Below are positions 1-9,260 of a stretch of DNA of 45,471 nt, piece after piece. The translations under genes and the position numbers were made by a program. Origin of the DNA: Microcoleus asticus IPMA8 (GTDB lineage: Bacteria; Cyanobacteriota; Cyanobacteriia; Cyanobacteriales; Microcoleaceae); contig NZ_SRRZ01000057.1 in NCBI RefSeq assembly GCF_013179805.1, positions 1-45,471 of the forward strand. The letters run 5' to 3'. The notes under the pieces were generated by a model, which was not told the DNA's origin, ran no database searches, and saw nothing but the letters and a program-made list of their open reading frames with translations. Numbering within the stretch: position 1 is the stretch's first letter; each line of letters starts with the position of its first letter.

Positions 1-83
1 CCACTCCTCCTACAAATGCAGTTCACGCTTCTGTTGACGCTCTACCTATTATCCTCTCTGGATAGCACTTTTACAAAACCGGG

Positions 84-2072
84 ATGCTCCCGATTGAATT
101 TCACCAACAGTCTTTAGAGATTTCGCGGGAAATAGGAAATCGCCAATGGGAAGCCAATTCCCTAGGCAATTTGGGATTAGCTTACTATCAAGTCAGCAAC
201 GGACTTAGGATGCGTTATAAAAGTCTTTCCAAAATTTTAGCTTTCATTTTTAAAAAAATATTCATTATTTCGGATAATTATTGGCTTGAGCAAGCTGAAA
301 CAGCACTTCGTGCCTCAATCAAAATTCTTGAAACTCTGCGTTCTGAATTAGTTAATAATGACCATAAAGCTTCAATCTTTGAAACCCAAGTATTTGCCTA
401 TCGCCTGCTGCAACAAGTCCTAGTCGCCCAAACTAAATTCGATGAAGCCTTAGAAATATCAGAAATGTCGCGCACCCGTGCCTTCGTCGAGTTATTGCAA
501 CAAACCTTATTAACAAATGATTTACCAGCGAATGACCAAGCAGAAAGATTATCAATTCCCAAAATCCAACAAATCGCCCGCGACAGAAACTCCACAATCG
601 TTGAATATTCGATTATTGATTCAGACATCATTTACATCTGGGTAATCCAACCAAACGGCAACATCACCCATCACGCCGCCAACCTCGAACCCCTCAACCA
701 ACAAAACCAAACCCTCAAACAAATCATCCTCAAAACCCGCGTCTCCATCGGCACCGAAGAAACCGACGACCAAGGCAACAAAATTCAGCTAGAATCCCAG
801 TACAAACGAGACGAAACAGGCCGCTTTCCCCTACTGCAACTCCTCCATCAAATCCTAATCGAACCAATCATTGACTTACTCCCCACCGATGCCAATAATC
901 CCATCATCTTCATCCCCCACTACGACTTATTTTTAGTTCCTTTCGCCGCCTTGCAAGATAGCAACAACCGCTACCTAATCGAAGATCATACCATCCTCAC
1001 CGCCCCTTCCATCCAAGTATTAGAAAAAACCGCCGAACATCAACAGCGAGTGCGAGGATTGAGACAAGCCGCCCTAATTGTCGGCGATCCAACCATCGCC
1101 GCCAAATTCAACGAAAACCCCTACAAACTCCGCCAAATCCCCAGGGCAAAAGAAGCCGCCGAAGCCATAGCCGCAACTTTAGGAACCCAAGCAATTAGCG
1201 GAGACAATGCCACAAAAGTCGCCATTTTAGACAGGATGCTAAACACGCGCATCGTCCATTTATCCGCCCACGGACTCCTCGACGATTTCCAAGGTTCCGG
1301 CATCCCCGGCGCGATTATTTTAGCACCATCAGGAGATGACGACGGCGCACTTAACGCCGCAGAAATCCTGCAATTAAAACTCGATTCCGAACTCGTAGTA
1401 TTAAGCGCGTGCAGCACCGGGCGCGGTAAAATTACCGGAGATGGAGTTGTCGGATTGTCGCGCTGCTTCATCCTCGCCGGAGTCCCCAGCATCATCGTTT
1501 CCCTGTGGAATATAGGTACACCAACAGCCAAATTGCTAATGACGGAATTCTACAAAAATTTAGCACGGGGCGACAATCGAGCAGCGGCTTTGCGGTGTGC
1601 TATGCTAACTACAAAAGCTCAATTTCCGAATCCGAAAGCTTGGGCTGCATTCACTTTAATTGGCGAAACCGAAACTTTACCGCTATCAACTGAAAAAACA
1701 GATTTAAGGAGATTAGTCATGTCACTTCCCGATGATAAACCTAAAGAAATTGTGGTCGCTTTTAGTAAGTTATTGAAAATATCGGAACCGCAATTTGTCG
1801 CCGAATTATCCGCGATTGATATTGGTGCGATGGATAATGTGAATGTTATAGCTGAAAGAATCAAGGATTGGTGCAAAAATAACCCTCAAATTGAAGATAA
1901 TTTGGAGAATGAAATTTATGAAGCGGCTGCGGGCGGGACTGATAGTGATGCACCGGAGGAAGTTGTGAGGGAGTTTTACGAAACGCTGAAGGAAAATAAG
2001 ATTCGATTGGGTTTGTCTGAGTCTTCTGTGGATGTGGTTGAAACTGATACTTCGGGCACAGAATCGACATAA
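84..2072 (+). CDS. CHAT-domain (caspase-like) protease with short TPR N-terminus
   Basis: About 662 residues. Residues 1-130 hold remnants of tetratricopeptide helices (EFHQQSLEISREIGNRQ, then a second pair ending SEMSRTRAFVELL). Residues about 250-535 form a CHAT domain with the caspase-like dyad His396 in VHLSAHG and Cys443 in LVVLSACSTG, followed by the family block GDGVVGLSRCFILAG. CHAT proteins are cysteine proteases, often coupled to TPR sensors in cyanobacteria. A further ~115 residues, acidic and probably helical, follow the CHAT domain and I do not recognise them. The TPR part is far shorter than usual, and an AT-rich, Phe/Ile/Lys-rich stretch (residues ~42-68) separates the two repeat halves. 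An in-frame TAG lies at 63-65, so no longer start is possible in this frame. The N-terminus is probably eroded. Domain call sure; activity and start uncertain. Confidence 0.85.
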   Translation: MLPIEFHQQSLEISREIGNRQWEANSLGNLGLAYYQVSNGLRMRYKSLSKILAFIFKKIFIISDNYWLEQAETALRASIKILETLRSELVNNDHKASIFETQVFAYRLLQQVLVAQTKFDEALEISEMSRTRAFVELLQQTLLTNDLPANDQAERLSIPKIQQIARDRNSTIVEYSIIDSDIIYIWVIQPNGNITHHAANLEPLNQQNQTLKQIILKTRVSIGTEETDDQGNKIQLESQYKRDETGRFPLLQLLHQILIEPIIDLLPTDANNPIIFIPHYDLFLVPFAALQDSNNRYLIEDHTILTAPSIQVLEKTAEHQQRVRGLRQAALIVGDPTIAAKFNENPYKLRQIPRAKEAAEAIAATLGTQAISGDNATKVAILDRMLNTRIVHLSAHGLLDDFQGSGIPGAIILAPSGDDDGALNAAEILQLKLDSELVVLSACSTGRGKITGDGVVGLSRCFILAGVPSIIVSLWNIGTPTAKLLMTEFYKNLARGDNRAAALRCAMLTTKAQFPNPKAWAAFTLIGETETLPLSTEKTDLRRLVMSLPDDKPKEIVVAFSKLLKISEPQFVAELSAIDIGAMDNVNVIAERIKDWCKNNPQIEDNLENEIYEAAAGGTDSDAPEEVVREFYETLKENKIRLGLSESSVDVVETDTSGTEST

Positions 2073-2080
2073 AAAACTCT

Positions 2081-2193
2081 TGTCCCCCCCTTATTAAGGG
2101 GGGCTAGGGGGGATCGGAGGAATGTGGAGTCACAGATAAATCTCGCTTGCACTCCAGTCTCGATCCCCCTAAATCCCCCTTAATAAGGGGGAC
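2081..2193. repeat. Inverted repeat with C/G-rich arms (palindromic intergenic element)
   Basis: Arms 2081-2116 and 2161-2193 are near-perfect reverse complements built on TCCCCCTTATTAAGGGGG, each itself palindromic, around a 44-nt spacer. It lies between the CHAT gene and the next gene, 46 bases before the latter's start. It could fold as a strong hairpin or cruciform and act as a terminator for the CHAT gene. Elements of this composition recur in cyanobacterial spacers; no coding is seen in it. Confidence 0.75.
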
Positions 2194-2238
2194 TTTGAAC
2201 CGCCACGGAATCCCCTAAAATAATTAACAAACTTGATT

Positions 2239-3696
2239 ATGAGCCAAGAATGGCAAATTAAAAATCCCAGCATTACCCTCTTTCCTTTCCACCTGCGGGA
2301 TGATAGCGACGCAGGCTACGGACAAGTAGCCAGAAATGCTCAATCCTTGTGGGACAATCTAGCAGATAATGTCGGCAAAGAATTTAACATCCACGAACTA
2401 AAATCCCTCAGAGACAAGCTAATTTGCTACAAAAACGGTGTGTATTATCCCGACGGCGAACGGGAAAATCTGACTAACGAACAATTGCTAATTCCAGATG
2501 GTGGAAAAACTCTGAAGTTTCCGCAAATTATTCAGCCAGATAACCAGAAACTTGATGGTTCTATCTATGCCCTACGAATTCACGACACTTACACCGCAGA
2601 CTTGACATTTTACTATAAAAATGTCACAATGAAAGTAGCGGACTTAACTCGATTAAATCCCCAAGGTTGCTTGTTGCCAAATGCAATTAAACCCTCTCTG
2701 GGACAAACATTATTATTATACGCCGAACCAGCAGTTTATGATAGTTACCGCAAACTAGCTGACGAATCGGTTAAAGCTTTTGTACAAGATAAACAGCAAC
2801 CATTAGTAGAGTTTCGCGCCGAAGGAAAGTTATTCGGCAGTCCGATTTTTGAGTATGACAGCCGCGAAGATGATGCGCGTCAGCGGTGTCATTTTTTAGT
2901 ATGGTTGCGAGAGAATTCCCAAACTTTGAAATTCGCAACCCTGGCGTTTAATTCTAACTTGATGAATCTGCTGTGCTCTCGCGCTAAAATTGTATTTGTG
3001 TATGGCGAAGCTAGGAAAAAGTATCGAAAAGCACAGCAAATAGTCAGCGAGTTAGAAAAGAAGCTTCCCGAATTCAGTCAAATAGAAAGCGAACAAAATC
3101 GACAAGTTAAGTTGCAGAAGTTAAAGCAATTGCTGGCTGAAGTCCGCACTAAAATGTTTGATTGTGCTCAGCAAGTGCGGTATTTGCAAGAAGACAGAAA
3201 TACTATTGACACTAATGCTGAAAATTATGGTAATGCCTTGACAAAAATTAAAAGTTTGTGCATCCCAGGCGATAATCTAGATTTCTTGCAGAAGTTTCTA
3301 GATTTGGCTGAGAATAAATATCAGCGGCAAATTGAAATAGATTTAAACTACTTGATTGCTAGTCAAGATTTGTTCCAGCAGTCGATATCCACTGTGCGGG
3401 GGATGGTGGAAATTGAACAAGTAGAATTGGACAGGGAACAGGAAGACGGGGAGAAAAAGCACGATCGCCAGCTTGAGAATATCATCTTTTTTGTCGGAAC
3501 TGCGATCGGCGGCGGACAAATCTTTTCCGCCGCCTATCCTCTAATTAAGGATAAACCGATTCAATGGCAACTCGATTTTTCTCTACCGCTGCATCCCTTT
3601 GCGGCGACTATTATCTGGAGTCTGCTGTTTGGCTTACTATTTGGCTTGTTAATGCTGGGTATCGCCGTGTGGGTAAGGAAAACTTTTCCCCGATAA
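2239..3696 (+). CDS. Unrecognised coiled-coil protein with two C-terminal membrane segments
   Basis: About 485 residues; I recognise no family. Start taken at ATG 2239 (MSQEWQIKNP); a TTG two codons upstream is the only alternative nearby. Residues 1-255 look globular and mixed alpha/beta. Residues ~260-410 are strongly charged and heptad-like (coiled coil). Two hydrophobic spans follow at about 416-437 and 457-481, the second very Leu/Gly-rich, and the protein ends in a basic tail. This layout (soluble head, long helical stalk, two terminal membrane helices) superficially resembles CorA-type channels, but no GMN motif is seen. It follows the CHAT protease on the same strand, separated by a palindromic element. 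A membrane effector partnered with the protease is possible; this is inference only. Confidence 0.8.
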   Translation: MSQEWQIKNPSITLFPFHLRDDSDAGYGQVARNAQSLWDNLADNVGKEFNIHELKSLRDKLICYKNGVYYPDGERENLTNEQLLIPDGGKTLKFPQIIQPDNQKLDGSIYALRIHDTYTADLTFYYKNVTMKVADLTRLNPQGCLLPNAIKPSLGQTLLLYAEPAVYDSYRKLADESVKAFVQDKQQPLVEFRAEGKLFGSPIFEYDSREDDARQRCHFLVWLRENSQTLKFATLAFNSNLMNLLCSRAKIVFVYGEARKKYRKAQQIVSELEKKLPEFSQIESEQNRQVKLQKLKQLLAEVRTKMFDCAQQVRYLQEDRNTIDTNAENYGNALTKIKSLCIPGDNLDFLQKFLDLAENKYQRQIEIDLNYLIASQDLFQQSISTVRGMVEIEQVELDREQEDGEKKHDRQLENIIFFVGTAIGGGQIFSAAYPLIKDKPIQWQLDFSLPLHPFAATIIWSLLFGLLFGLLMLGIAVWVRKTFPR

Positions 3697-3730
3697 ATGA
3701 GTTAGCCGAAATCAGGACACGTCCGAAATC

Positions 3731-3860
3731 AGGACACGGCAGTGCCGTTTCCCTACAATTAATCCTCGGGCGATGGTTATATCCTCGCAAGGGCGATCGC
3801 GGCCGATCCCTCGCCCTTGCTACGATGTTTTGGGGTAGGGAAAGGGCATTGCCGTGTCCT
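3731..3860. repeat. 130-bp element bounded by ~25-bp inverted repeats
   Basis: Bases 3731-3755 (AGGACACGGCAGTGCCGTTT plus CCCTA) and 3836-3860 are reverse complements with about three mismatches. The left end is preceded by a second AATCAGGACAC unit (direct repeat, 3714-3737). The interior carries a HIP1 site (GCGATCGC) and no gene. It fills the spacer between two convergent genes, and may be a miniature non-autonomous element or a bidirectional terminator. Confidence 0.65.
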
Positions 3861-3898
3861 CAATTGCTGGTAAAATAACCCGGTTTCTGGGCTATAAA

Positions 3899-4678
3899 TT
3901 ACAAATATCGAGTTAACTGGACTCGGTAGCGTTCCTTCTTAGTAACAGCAACTTCCCCAATTTCCAATCTTCCCTTGCCGGTAACAGCAATTAAATCTCC
4001 AGACTTGACATTATAACTAGCTTGAGTAATGTCTTTCCAGTTAACTCGCACGTCACCGCTGTCAATTAAATCGGCCATTTTGCTGCGAGACATTGCGAAC
4101 CCAGCCGAGGCGACAGCATCCAATCTCATGGATGCTTCAACGGTTGTCATTTCTTTCTTTTTGGGTTCTCTAATTTTGAGTTCGCTCAACTCAATGCGCC
4201 GCGTTTGTACAGGAACCGATCGCACTTGCTGCAAACTCATCTCCAAATACTCTACCATCTCCGGCATGACAATGGCTTGCGCGCCGCGTTCTCCCAAAAC
4301 AATCACATCGCCAGTTTTCTCCCGGACAATTCCCGTACCTAACATCGCCCCCAAAAAGTCGCGGTGAGAAGCTGTATCGAACAAGAAATTGCCAGCGATT
4401 TCTACCGCAGCAACGTTAACGCTAGCAGAGTCGATCGGGATATCCGATCGCGCGATCGCAATTCTTTGTCTTTCAGCTTGCGGGTAGCCACCCCAAGCCA
4501 CTAATTCCACGTCTGTTAAGCGCTTAAATACCGTCAGAGTGTCCGCCAATTCTGGAGGAGACAGAAAATCAGTCTGAGTAACTTCCCAAGTTTTAATTGC
4601 TTGTTCCGCTTGGTCGAGTACCCGCGCCACACATTCGCGGTTTTCGATGCCTTTTAACAGTTCTTCTTTTTGTAACAT
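3899..4678 (-). CDS. Photosystem II S4-domain protein (RNA-binding, YlmH-like)
   Basis: 259 residues, the usual length. The C-terminal S4 RNA-binding domain spans about 180-240 (MRLDAVASAGFAMSRSKMAD, then DSGDVRVNW and VKSGDLIAV). The N-terminal ~170 residues match the YlmH-like part found in cyanobacterial and plastid members (ELVAWGGYPQAERQRIAIAR; GDVIVLGERGAQAIV). The family is named for its link to photosystem II in phototrophs and is expected to bind structured RNA; its exact target is not known to me. Start is ATG at 4678 (MLQKEELLKG). It stands alone on the minus strand, downstream of the SNF2/SWIM pair with a ~240-base gap, so it probably has its own promoter. The gap 4679-4916 shows no gene. 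Confidence 0.9.
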   Translation of the reverse strand: MLQKEELLKGIENRECVARVLDQAEQAIKTWEVTQTDFLSPPELADTLTVFKRLTDVELVAWGGYPQAERQRIAIARSDIPIDSASVNVAAVEIAGNFLFDTASHRDFLGAMLGTGIVREKTGDVIVLGERGAQAIVMPEMVEYLEMSLQQVRSVPVQTRRIELSELKIREPKKKEMTTVEASMRLDAVASAGFAMSRSKMADLIDSGDVRVNWKDITQASYNVKSGDLIAVTGKGRLEIGEVAVTKKERYRVQLTRYL

Positions 4679-4916
4679 CAGTTAATGCTAGATTCTAATT
4701 TGAAATTGCCAAAAATTGCTGTAAGTAAAAAGTCTACTTTTTTAACAGTCACGCTACTTTAATTATAGTCTAAGATCATCAAATAACGATCGTAGGATTT
4801 TAGTTGCTGGTAAAGCTGATATGATGAGCACGATTATTGTACCAAATCTATGAAGTCTTCGAGTTAAAGTTTTTGCAAGAGCTCGATCGAGTATGGCAGC
4901 AAAATTGTCCACCCAA

Positions 4917-5741
4917 CTACTTATTCTTCTTCACCCGCAAATACAGTTCTTCCATCGCCTCAATAAACGAACCATCCTTGTGCCAAAACTGTGGAAAATC
5001 TCCCTGTTTCTTCACCACGATCGCACTTACCCCACTTTGCGCTGCCACCTCAATCGTCTGTGGCAATCGCTTCGCACCATGCCAAAACTCTTTCAGGCTG
5101 ACCGTTTGCGCCTCACTGGCGATCGCCTGCGTGTAATAGGAATCCACCGCCACAGGAGCCGCTGCATCAGCCGTTAACTCGGCAGAAAGTGCCATTCCCA
5201 AAGGCGTTTTTGCCAATTCGCGGTGCAGCACTTCCTTAGAAAGCCCCCGTAATTCAAACAGTAAAAATGGATCTTTGTCCAATTCGGCCGCCACCAAATA
5301 ATAAACTCCGGCAATATGTTTGCAGGGATTGCTATAGTCTGGGCAAGAGCAAGTAGTCTTAAAGTCCTCGCGGCTGCTGGGTAAAAGGTGCAATCCGAGG
5401 GGTGCAAAAGCATTTTCAATATTGTCGGGCATTTCGTTGAGCAGCAGCCGAGAAATGAAGCTGGCTTTTGATGCCATTTGGGCGATCGCCACTTTCCACT
5501 TTTCCTGACTAATCGGCTCAAACTCAATTTTAGTTTTGTACAGAGGCTCCTTATAAACCCCAAAATAAGGATTAACCGAGCCTCTTACTTCTGCCCTCAC
5601 TAAGCCATCATTAATCTTAAAGCTTTTTACCTTGTCATTCCGTGCATAGGAACGTCCCCGTCCGAGCCGCCCAGAATCAGTAAATCTTTCCAGACCCTCG
5701 ATAAATTTATTGCCCCACCAAGTCCGAGTAAATTGTGACAT
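4917..5741 (-). CDS. SWIM zinc-finger protein
   Basis: 274 residues. The zinc-binding SWIM signature CxCx(n)CxH is visible mid-protein as TCSCPDYSNPCKHIAGVYYL. The N-terminus (FTRTWWGNKFIEGLERFTDS, then GRLGRGRSYARN) is the conserved start of bacterial SWIM proteins that accompany SNF2 ATPases. The start codon lies only 15 bases after the stop of the SNF2 gene on the same strand, so the two are almost surely co-transcribed. SWIM fingers bind DNA or protein; a role as partner of the helicase in DNA repair or remodelling is inference from the pairing. Start at ATG 5741 (MSQFTRTWWG). Confidence 0.9.
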   Translation of the reverse strand: MSQFTRTWWGNKFIEGLERFTDSGRLGRGRSYARNDKVKSFKINDGLVRAEVRGSVNPYFGVYKEPLYKTKIEFEPISQEKWKVAIAQMASKASFISRLLLNEMPDNIENAFAPLGLHLLPSSREDFKTTCSCPDYSNPCKHIAGVYYLVAAELDKDPFLLFELRGLSKEVLHRELAKTPLGMALSAELTADAAAPVAVDSYYTQAIASEAQTVSLKEFWHGAKRLPQTIEVAAQSGVSAIVVKKQGDFPQFWHKDGSFIEAMEELYLRVKKNK

Positions 5742-5756
5742 ATTTTTTGGCTTCTC

Positions 5757-8700
5757 CTAATCTAGAACCGCATTTTTATTGAGCCTAATTAATTTCTTAA
5801 ATGCCTCATTATCCAACTCAGTCAACCACGACTCATCCGCACCAATAATTGACCCTGCCAATTTCTTTTTGTCTTCAATCATTTGGTCAATCTTTTCTTC
5901 CAAAGTGCCAATCGCTACAAACTTATGCACAAACACATTTTTTTGTTGTCCGATCCGAAACGCCCGATCCGTTGCCTGATCTTCCACCGCCGGATTCCAC
6001 CAGCGATCGAAATGGAACACGTGATTGGCTTTTGTCAGCGTAATTCCCACGCCGCCCGCCTTCAGTGACAGAATAAATACCGAAGGTTCAGACTCTGGAT
6101 CTTGAAACTCTGAAATCATCCGTTCCCGTTTTTCGCGACTGGTGCCCCCGTGGATGTAGTAAGTGTTGTAATGTAGCGTTTGTTTAATATATTTTTCCAA
6201 CGCGCTTCCCAGTTCTGTAAACTGCGTAAATACCAATAAACTTTCGCCTTCTGCTTTGACTTCCTCAATCATCTCGATCAGCCGTTCCAGTTTGTGCGAT
6301 CGCTCTGGTGTAAACTCACTTTCATCTTGCAAAAACTGGCGCGGATGGTTACAAATTTGCTTCAGCTTCAGCAGTGTCGCCAAAATCATCCCTTTGCGCT
6401 TCATCCCTTCCGCCGCGTCAATTTCTTGCTCTACCTCTTTGACAATCGCTTCATAAAGCGAAGCTTGCTCGCGGGTGAGATTGCAGTAGAGTTTTTGCTC
6501 AACTTTGTCGGGGAGATCCTGAATAATCGACTTATCGGTTTTCAGGCGCCGGAGAATAAAGGGTTCCACTAATTTTTTGAGCGCTGCCGATTGCGTGCGA
6601 CTCCCATTTTTTTGAATCGGGATCTCAAACAACTTCCGAAACTGCGCCTCTTTACCCAGATAGCCCGGATTGAGGAAATTAAAAATTGACCATAAATCCA
6701 GCAATCGATTTTCCACGGGTGTTCCAGTCAGCGCCAACCGATGGGTAGCAGGCAACTTTAAGATCGCCTTTGTTTGCGCCGCTTTCGGATTTTTAATATT
6801 CTGCGCTTCATCAATTACTAAGCGATGCCACGCTACGCTGCTCAACAGTTTCTCATCTTTGCGCGCCAAGGTAAAGGAAGTAATCAACATATCGCAACCT
6901 TGGACGGCGGTTTTGAATTCCTTGGCGTCTTGCAAGCGCCCAGGGCCGTGGTGTATGAGCGCTCGCAATTCTGGAGCAAACTTTTCCATTTCCTTTTGCC
7001 AGTTACCAACTACGGATGTGGGCGCAATTAGCAACGTGGGTAGAACCGAAGGTGCGATCGCTTTTTCTGTCTTTTTTTCCGTCTCTTTTTTAGTAGATAA
7101 AACTTCCCGCTCTTGCAATAATCGAGCAATTACCTGCGCCGATTTACCCAAACCCATATCATCGGCAAGACAGCCATTTAATCCCAAACTTTCCAAATAA
7201 CTCAACCAAGAAACGCCCCGTTTTTGGTAATCCCGTAGCTTGCCTTGAAACTTTGCTGGATCTGCAATTAACTCTAACCGACTCTTATCGTTCAGCTTCT
7301 CCAACATATCCGATAAAGCCCGATCGCGCTCAACCTCCAACTGTTCGCTCGCTTCTCCTTCTGCCGTCAACTTCATAAAGTCAATCAGGCTTAAATCGGG
7401 GTTTTCTTGGCGATGTTTTTTCCAAAACTCCAACATCTCCTGCATCTTGTCTTTGTCCAGTTCCATCCATTGTCCTCGGAACTGCACCAGCGGTGTTTTG
7501 CTATTTACTAACGCCTGCCATTCTTGTTCGCTAACCCGTTCACCCCCGATCGCCAATTCATATTGATATTCCACCAAGGAATCCGCCGAAAACAATCCTT
7601 TACCCTTGATTGCAGCGCTCTTGCTGCCCTTCCCTTTGACTTGCAGGCGAATCTTCACCCGTTGTCGTCCCTTCGGCGTCCACCAAGCGGGGACAATCAC
7701 TTTGTATCCGGCATCTTCTAATACCCAAGCGGACTCGCTGAGAAAGGTGAAAGCATCATCTAAGCTGAGGGTAATGTTAACGGGTTTGTCGGTTTCTAGC
7801 CCTTGCCAAAGTTGGGGATAAATGCGGGCAGCGTAGCCGAGATTTGTCAGCAAATGTTGCTCAAAGTTGTCTCCGAATTGTGTTTGCAACTGTTTTTGTT
7901 GAGTCGATCGCGATCGCCAATAATCCTGCAACGGCACCCGCAGAGATGGGTCTTTTTTCGCAGCCGCCTGAAACTCTAAAATCCAAGGCTGTTCGGGGTT
8001 TTCGGGGGATTGTAGTTGAAAGCAGAGGGAGAATGAGTCAGCAGATTGATTGCGCGTAATGCGATCGCGCCAGGTTTGCCATTGCCGGTATTGTTCAAGG
8101 CTTACTCGCGCGATTTTTCGTGTTTGGTTGAGGCAGATTTGCAGTAAAGAATCCGCAATCTTATTTTCAAACGATGCTGGGATGGGGGTTTGAGTGACAA
8201 TTTCCGCGATCGCACACTCGGAAAAATGCCGCAGCAACCGTTCGCGATCGTAGAACTTTGGTGTATCTTGTAGCTGGATCTTCCGAAAACCGGACACACA
8301 AACTAAAGGCATCCATTCAACATAGCGTTGTAAATCAGTTTCGTACTGTGTTGAAACAATTTCCCATCCCGGATAAATCTCAAAGCTGGGTGCAATTTTG
8401 GCAGGTATTTTTGGAGTTTTTGCAGTTGTTTTGGTTTTTGTCTCGCCCGCTTTCTTACGCCCGCGCGTGGCTTTCTCAGCGGGTTCGGATGTTTCGATGG
8501 GTGCGATCGCGATCGGAGCAGTTTCTCGATAGCGCAACGCCGGAATATAATGATCTTTCAGAACAATTTGCTTAAAATTTTGGGTGTAGTGATACCAAAA
8601 TAGCAAGTTTGAACCAAACTGAACTTCTGCTAAATCGTAGAGGGCAAAAAAATGCAGATCGTTCAATACTTTAGTCAAAGTGTGGGTGGCGATGGACACA

Positions 8701-9047
8701 CAATCAACTTGCCAATACTCCAACTCAAATGTTTCGGGTAACTCTGTCTCTAAATATCGCGCTAGTTCTAAAGAAGGCAGCGGCTGGTTGTCAGCAGTGG
8801 GCAGTAAAAAATACCGAGGGACGATCGCGTATTCTCGCCCCATCGCACTTGTATTGCTGACTGGTGGCAGTTGCATCCCGGCTTCTTTCGTTAGAAACTC
8901 TCTTAACTGTGCCGTCTCCAATTGTCGGGGATGAACCTTAGCAGGCTGTTTTTTCTTTTGAGTGGTTTCAACCCAAAGACAAAAAGTTCCACCTTGAACA
9001 AAACTCTCTTCTGTTTGAGGAATCCAAGTCCCGTGGAGGATTTTCAT
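5757..9047 (-). CDS. SNF2/RapA-family DEAD-like helicase
   Basis: 1096 residues. The N-terminal ~580 residues are the bacterial SNF2-associated region, including a low-complexity Lys/Thr/Ala linker near 190-215. The ATPase core begins near 590: motif I DDMGLGKSAQVI at ~631, motif II as DEAQ (VIDEAQNIKNPKA) near 742, motif III LALTGTPVENR, the second RecA lobe near 940 (LLVFTQFTELG), and motif VI QATDRAFRIGQQ near 1022. These are SNF2 dsDNA translocases rather than strand-separating helicases. Start ATG at 9047 gives MKILHGTWIP, a typical opening. First gene of a two-gene operon with the SWIM protein. The spacer 9048-9260 upstream shows no gene. Confidence 0.95.
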   Translation of the reverse strand: MKILHGTWIPQTEESFVQGGTFCLWVETTQKKKQPAKVHPRQLETAQLREFLTKEAGMQLPPVSNTSAMGREYAIVPRYFLLPTADNQPLPSLELARYLETELPETFELEYWQVDCVSIATHTLTKVLNDLHFFALYDLAEVQFGSNLLFWYHYTQNFKQIVLKDHYIPALRYRETAPIAIAPIETSEPAEKATRGRKKAGETKTKTTAKTPKIPAKIAPSFEIYPGWEIVSTQYETDLQRYVEWMPLVCVSGFRKIQLQDTPKFYDRERLLRHFSECAIAEIVTQTPIPASFENKIADSLLQICLNQTRKIARVSLEQYRQWQTWRDRITRNQSADSFSLCFQLQSPENPEQPWILEFQAAAKKDPSLRVPLQDYWRSRSTQQKQLQTQFGDNFEQHLLTNLGYAARIYPQLWQGLETDKPVNITLSLDDAFTFLSESAWVLEDAGYKVIVPAWWTPKGRQRVKIRLQVKGKGSKSAAIKGKGLFSADSLVEYQYELAIGGERVSEQEWQALVNSKTPLVQFRGQWMELDKDKMQEMLEFWKKHRQENPDLSLIDFMKLTAEGEASEQLEVERDRALSDMLEKLNDKSRLELIADPAKFQGKLRDYQKRGVSWLSYLESLGLNGCLADDMGLGKSAQVIARLLQEREVLSTKKETEKKTEKAIAPSVLPTLLIAPTSVVGNWQKEMEKFAPELRALIHHGPGRLQDAKEFKTAVQGCDMLITSFTLARKDEKLLSSVAWHRLVIDEAQNIKNPKAAQTKAILKLPATHRLALTGTPVENRLLDLWSIFNFLNPGYLGKEAQFRKLFEIPIQKNGSRTQSAALKKLVEPFILRRLKTDKSIIQDLPDKVEQKLYCNLTREQASLYEAIVKEVEQEIDAAEGMKRKGMILATLLKLKQICNHPRQFLQDESEFTPERSHKLERLIEMIEEVKAEGESLLVFTQFTELGSALEKYIKQTLHYNTYYIHGGTSREKRERMISEFQDPESEPSVFILSLKAGGVGITLTKANHVFHFDRWWNPAVEDQATDRAFRIGQQKNVFVHKFVAIGTLEEKIDQMIEDKKKLAGSIIGADESWLTELDNEAFKKLIRLNKNAVLD

Positions 9048-9260
9048 AGGTCATACCAAACGCAACCTTTTGCCGCCTATCATATCATGAATGAGTGGGA
9101 AAAGATAAAAAGGCGGTTGAAAGCAGGTTTATACAAACCATGTCTGCTGGATGCCGACTATAGAGAATAACGTAATTTTACCCCACTTGTCCTCTTTAAC
9201 TAGCAGAGGCGGGTTTTGACTAGATAGATGCGGTTTCAACCGCCGAGTCTTCTTACAAAT

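Noticed and set aside
84..2072. Craspase-type (CRISPR-guided) CHAT protease
   Set aside because: No CRISPR array or Cas7-11-like gene is in the window, and the protein has its own catalytic domain with unrelated flanks.
2239..3696. Bacterial gasdermin as partner of the CHAT protease
   Set aside because: The protein is about twice the usual size, has two discrete terminal membrane helices and a coiled coil; gasdermins lack these.
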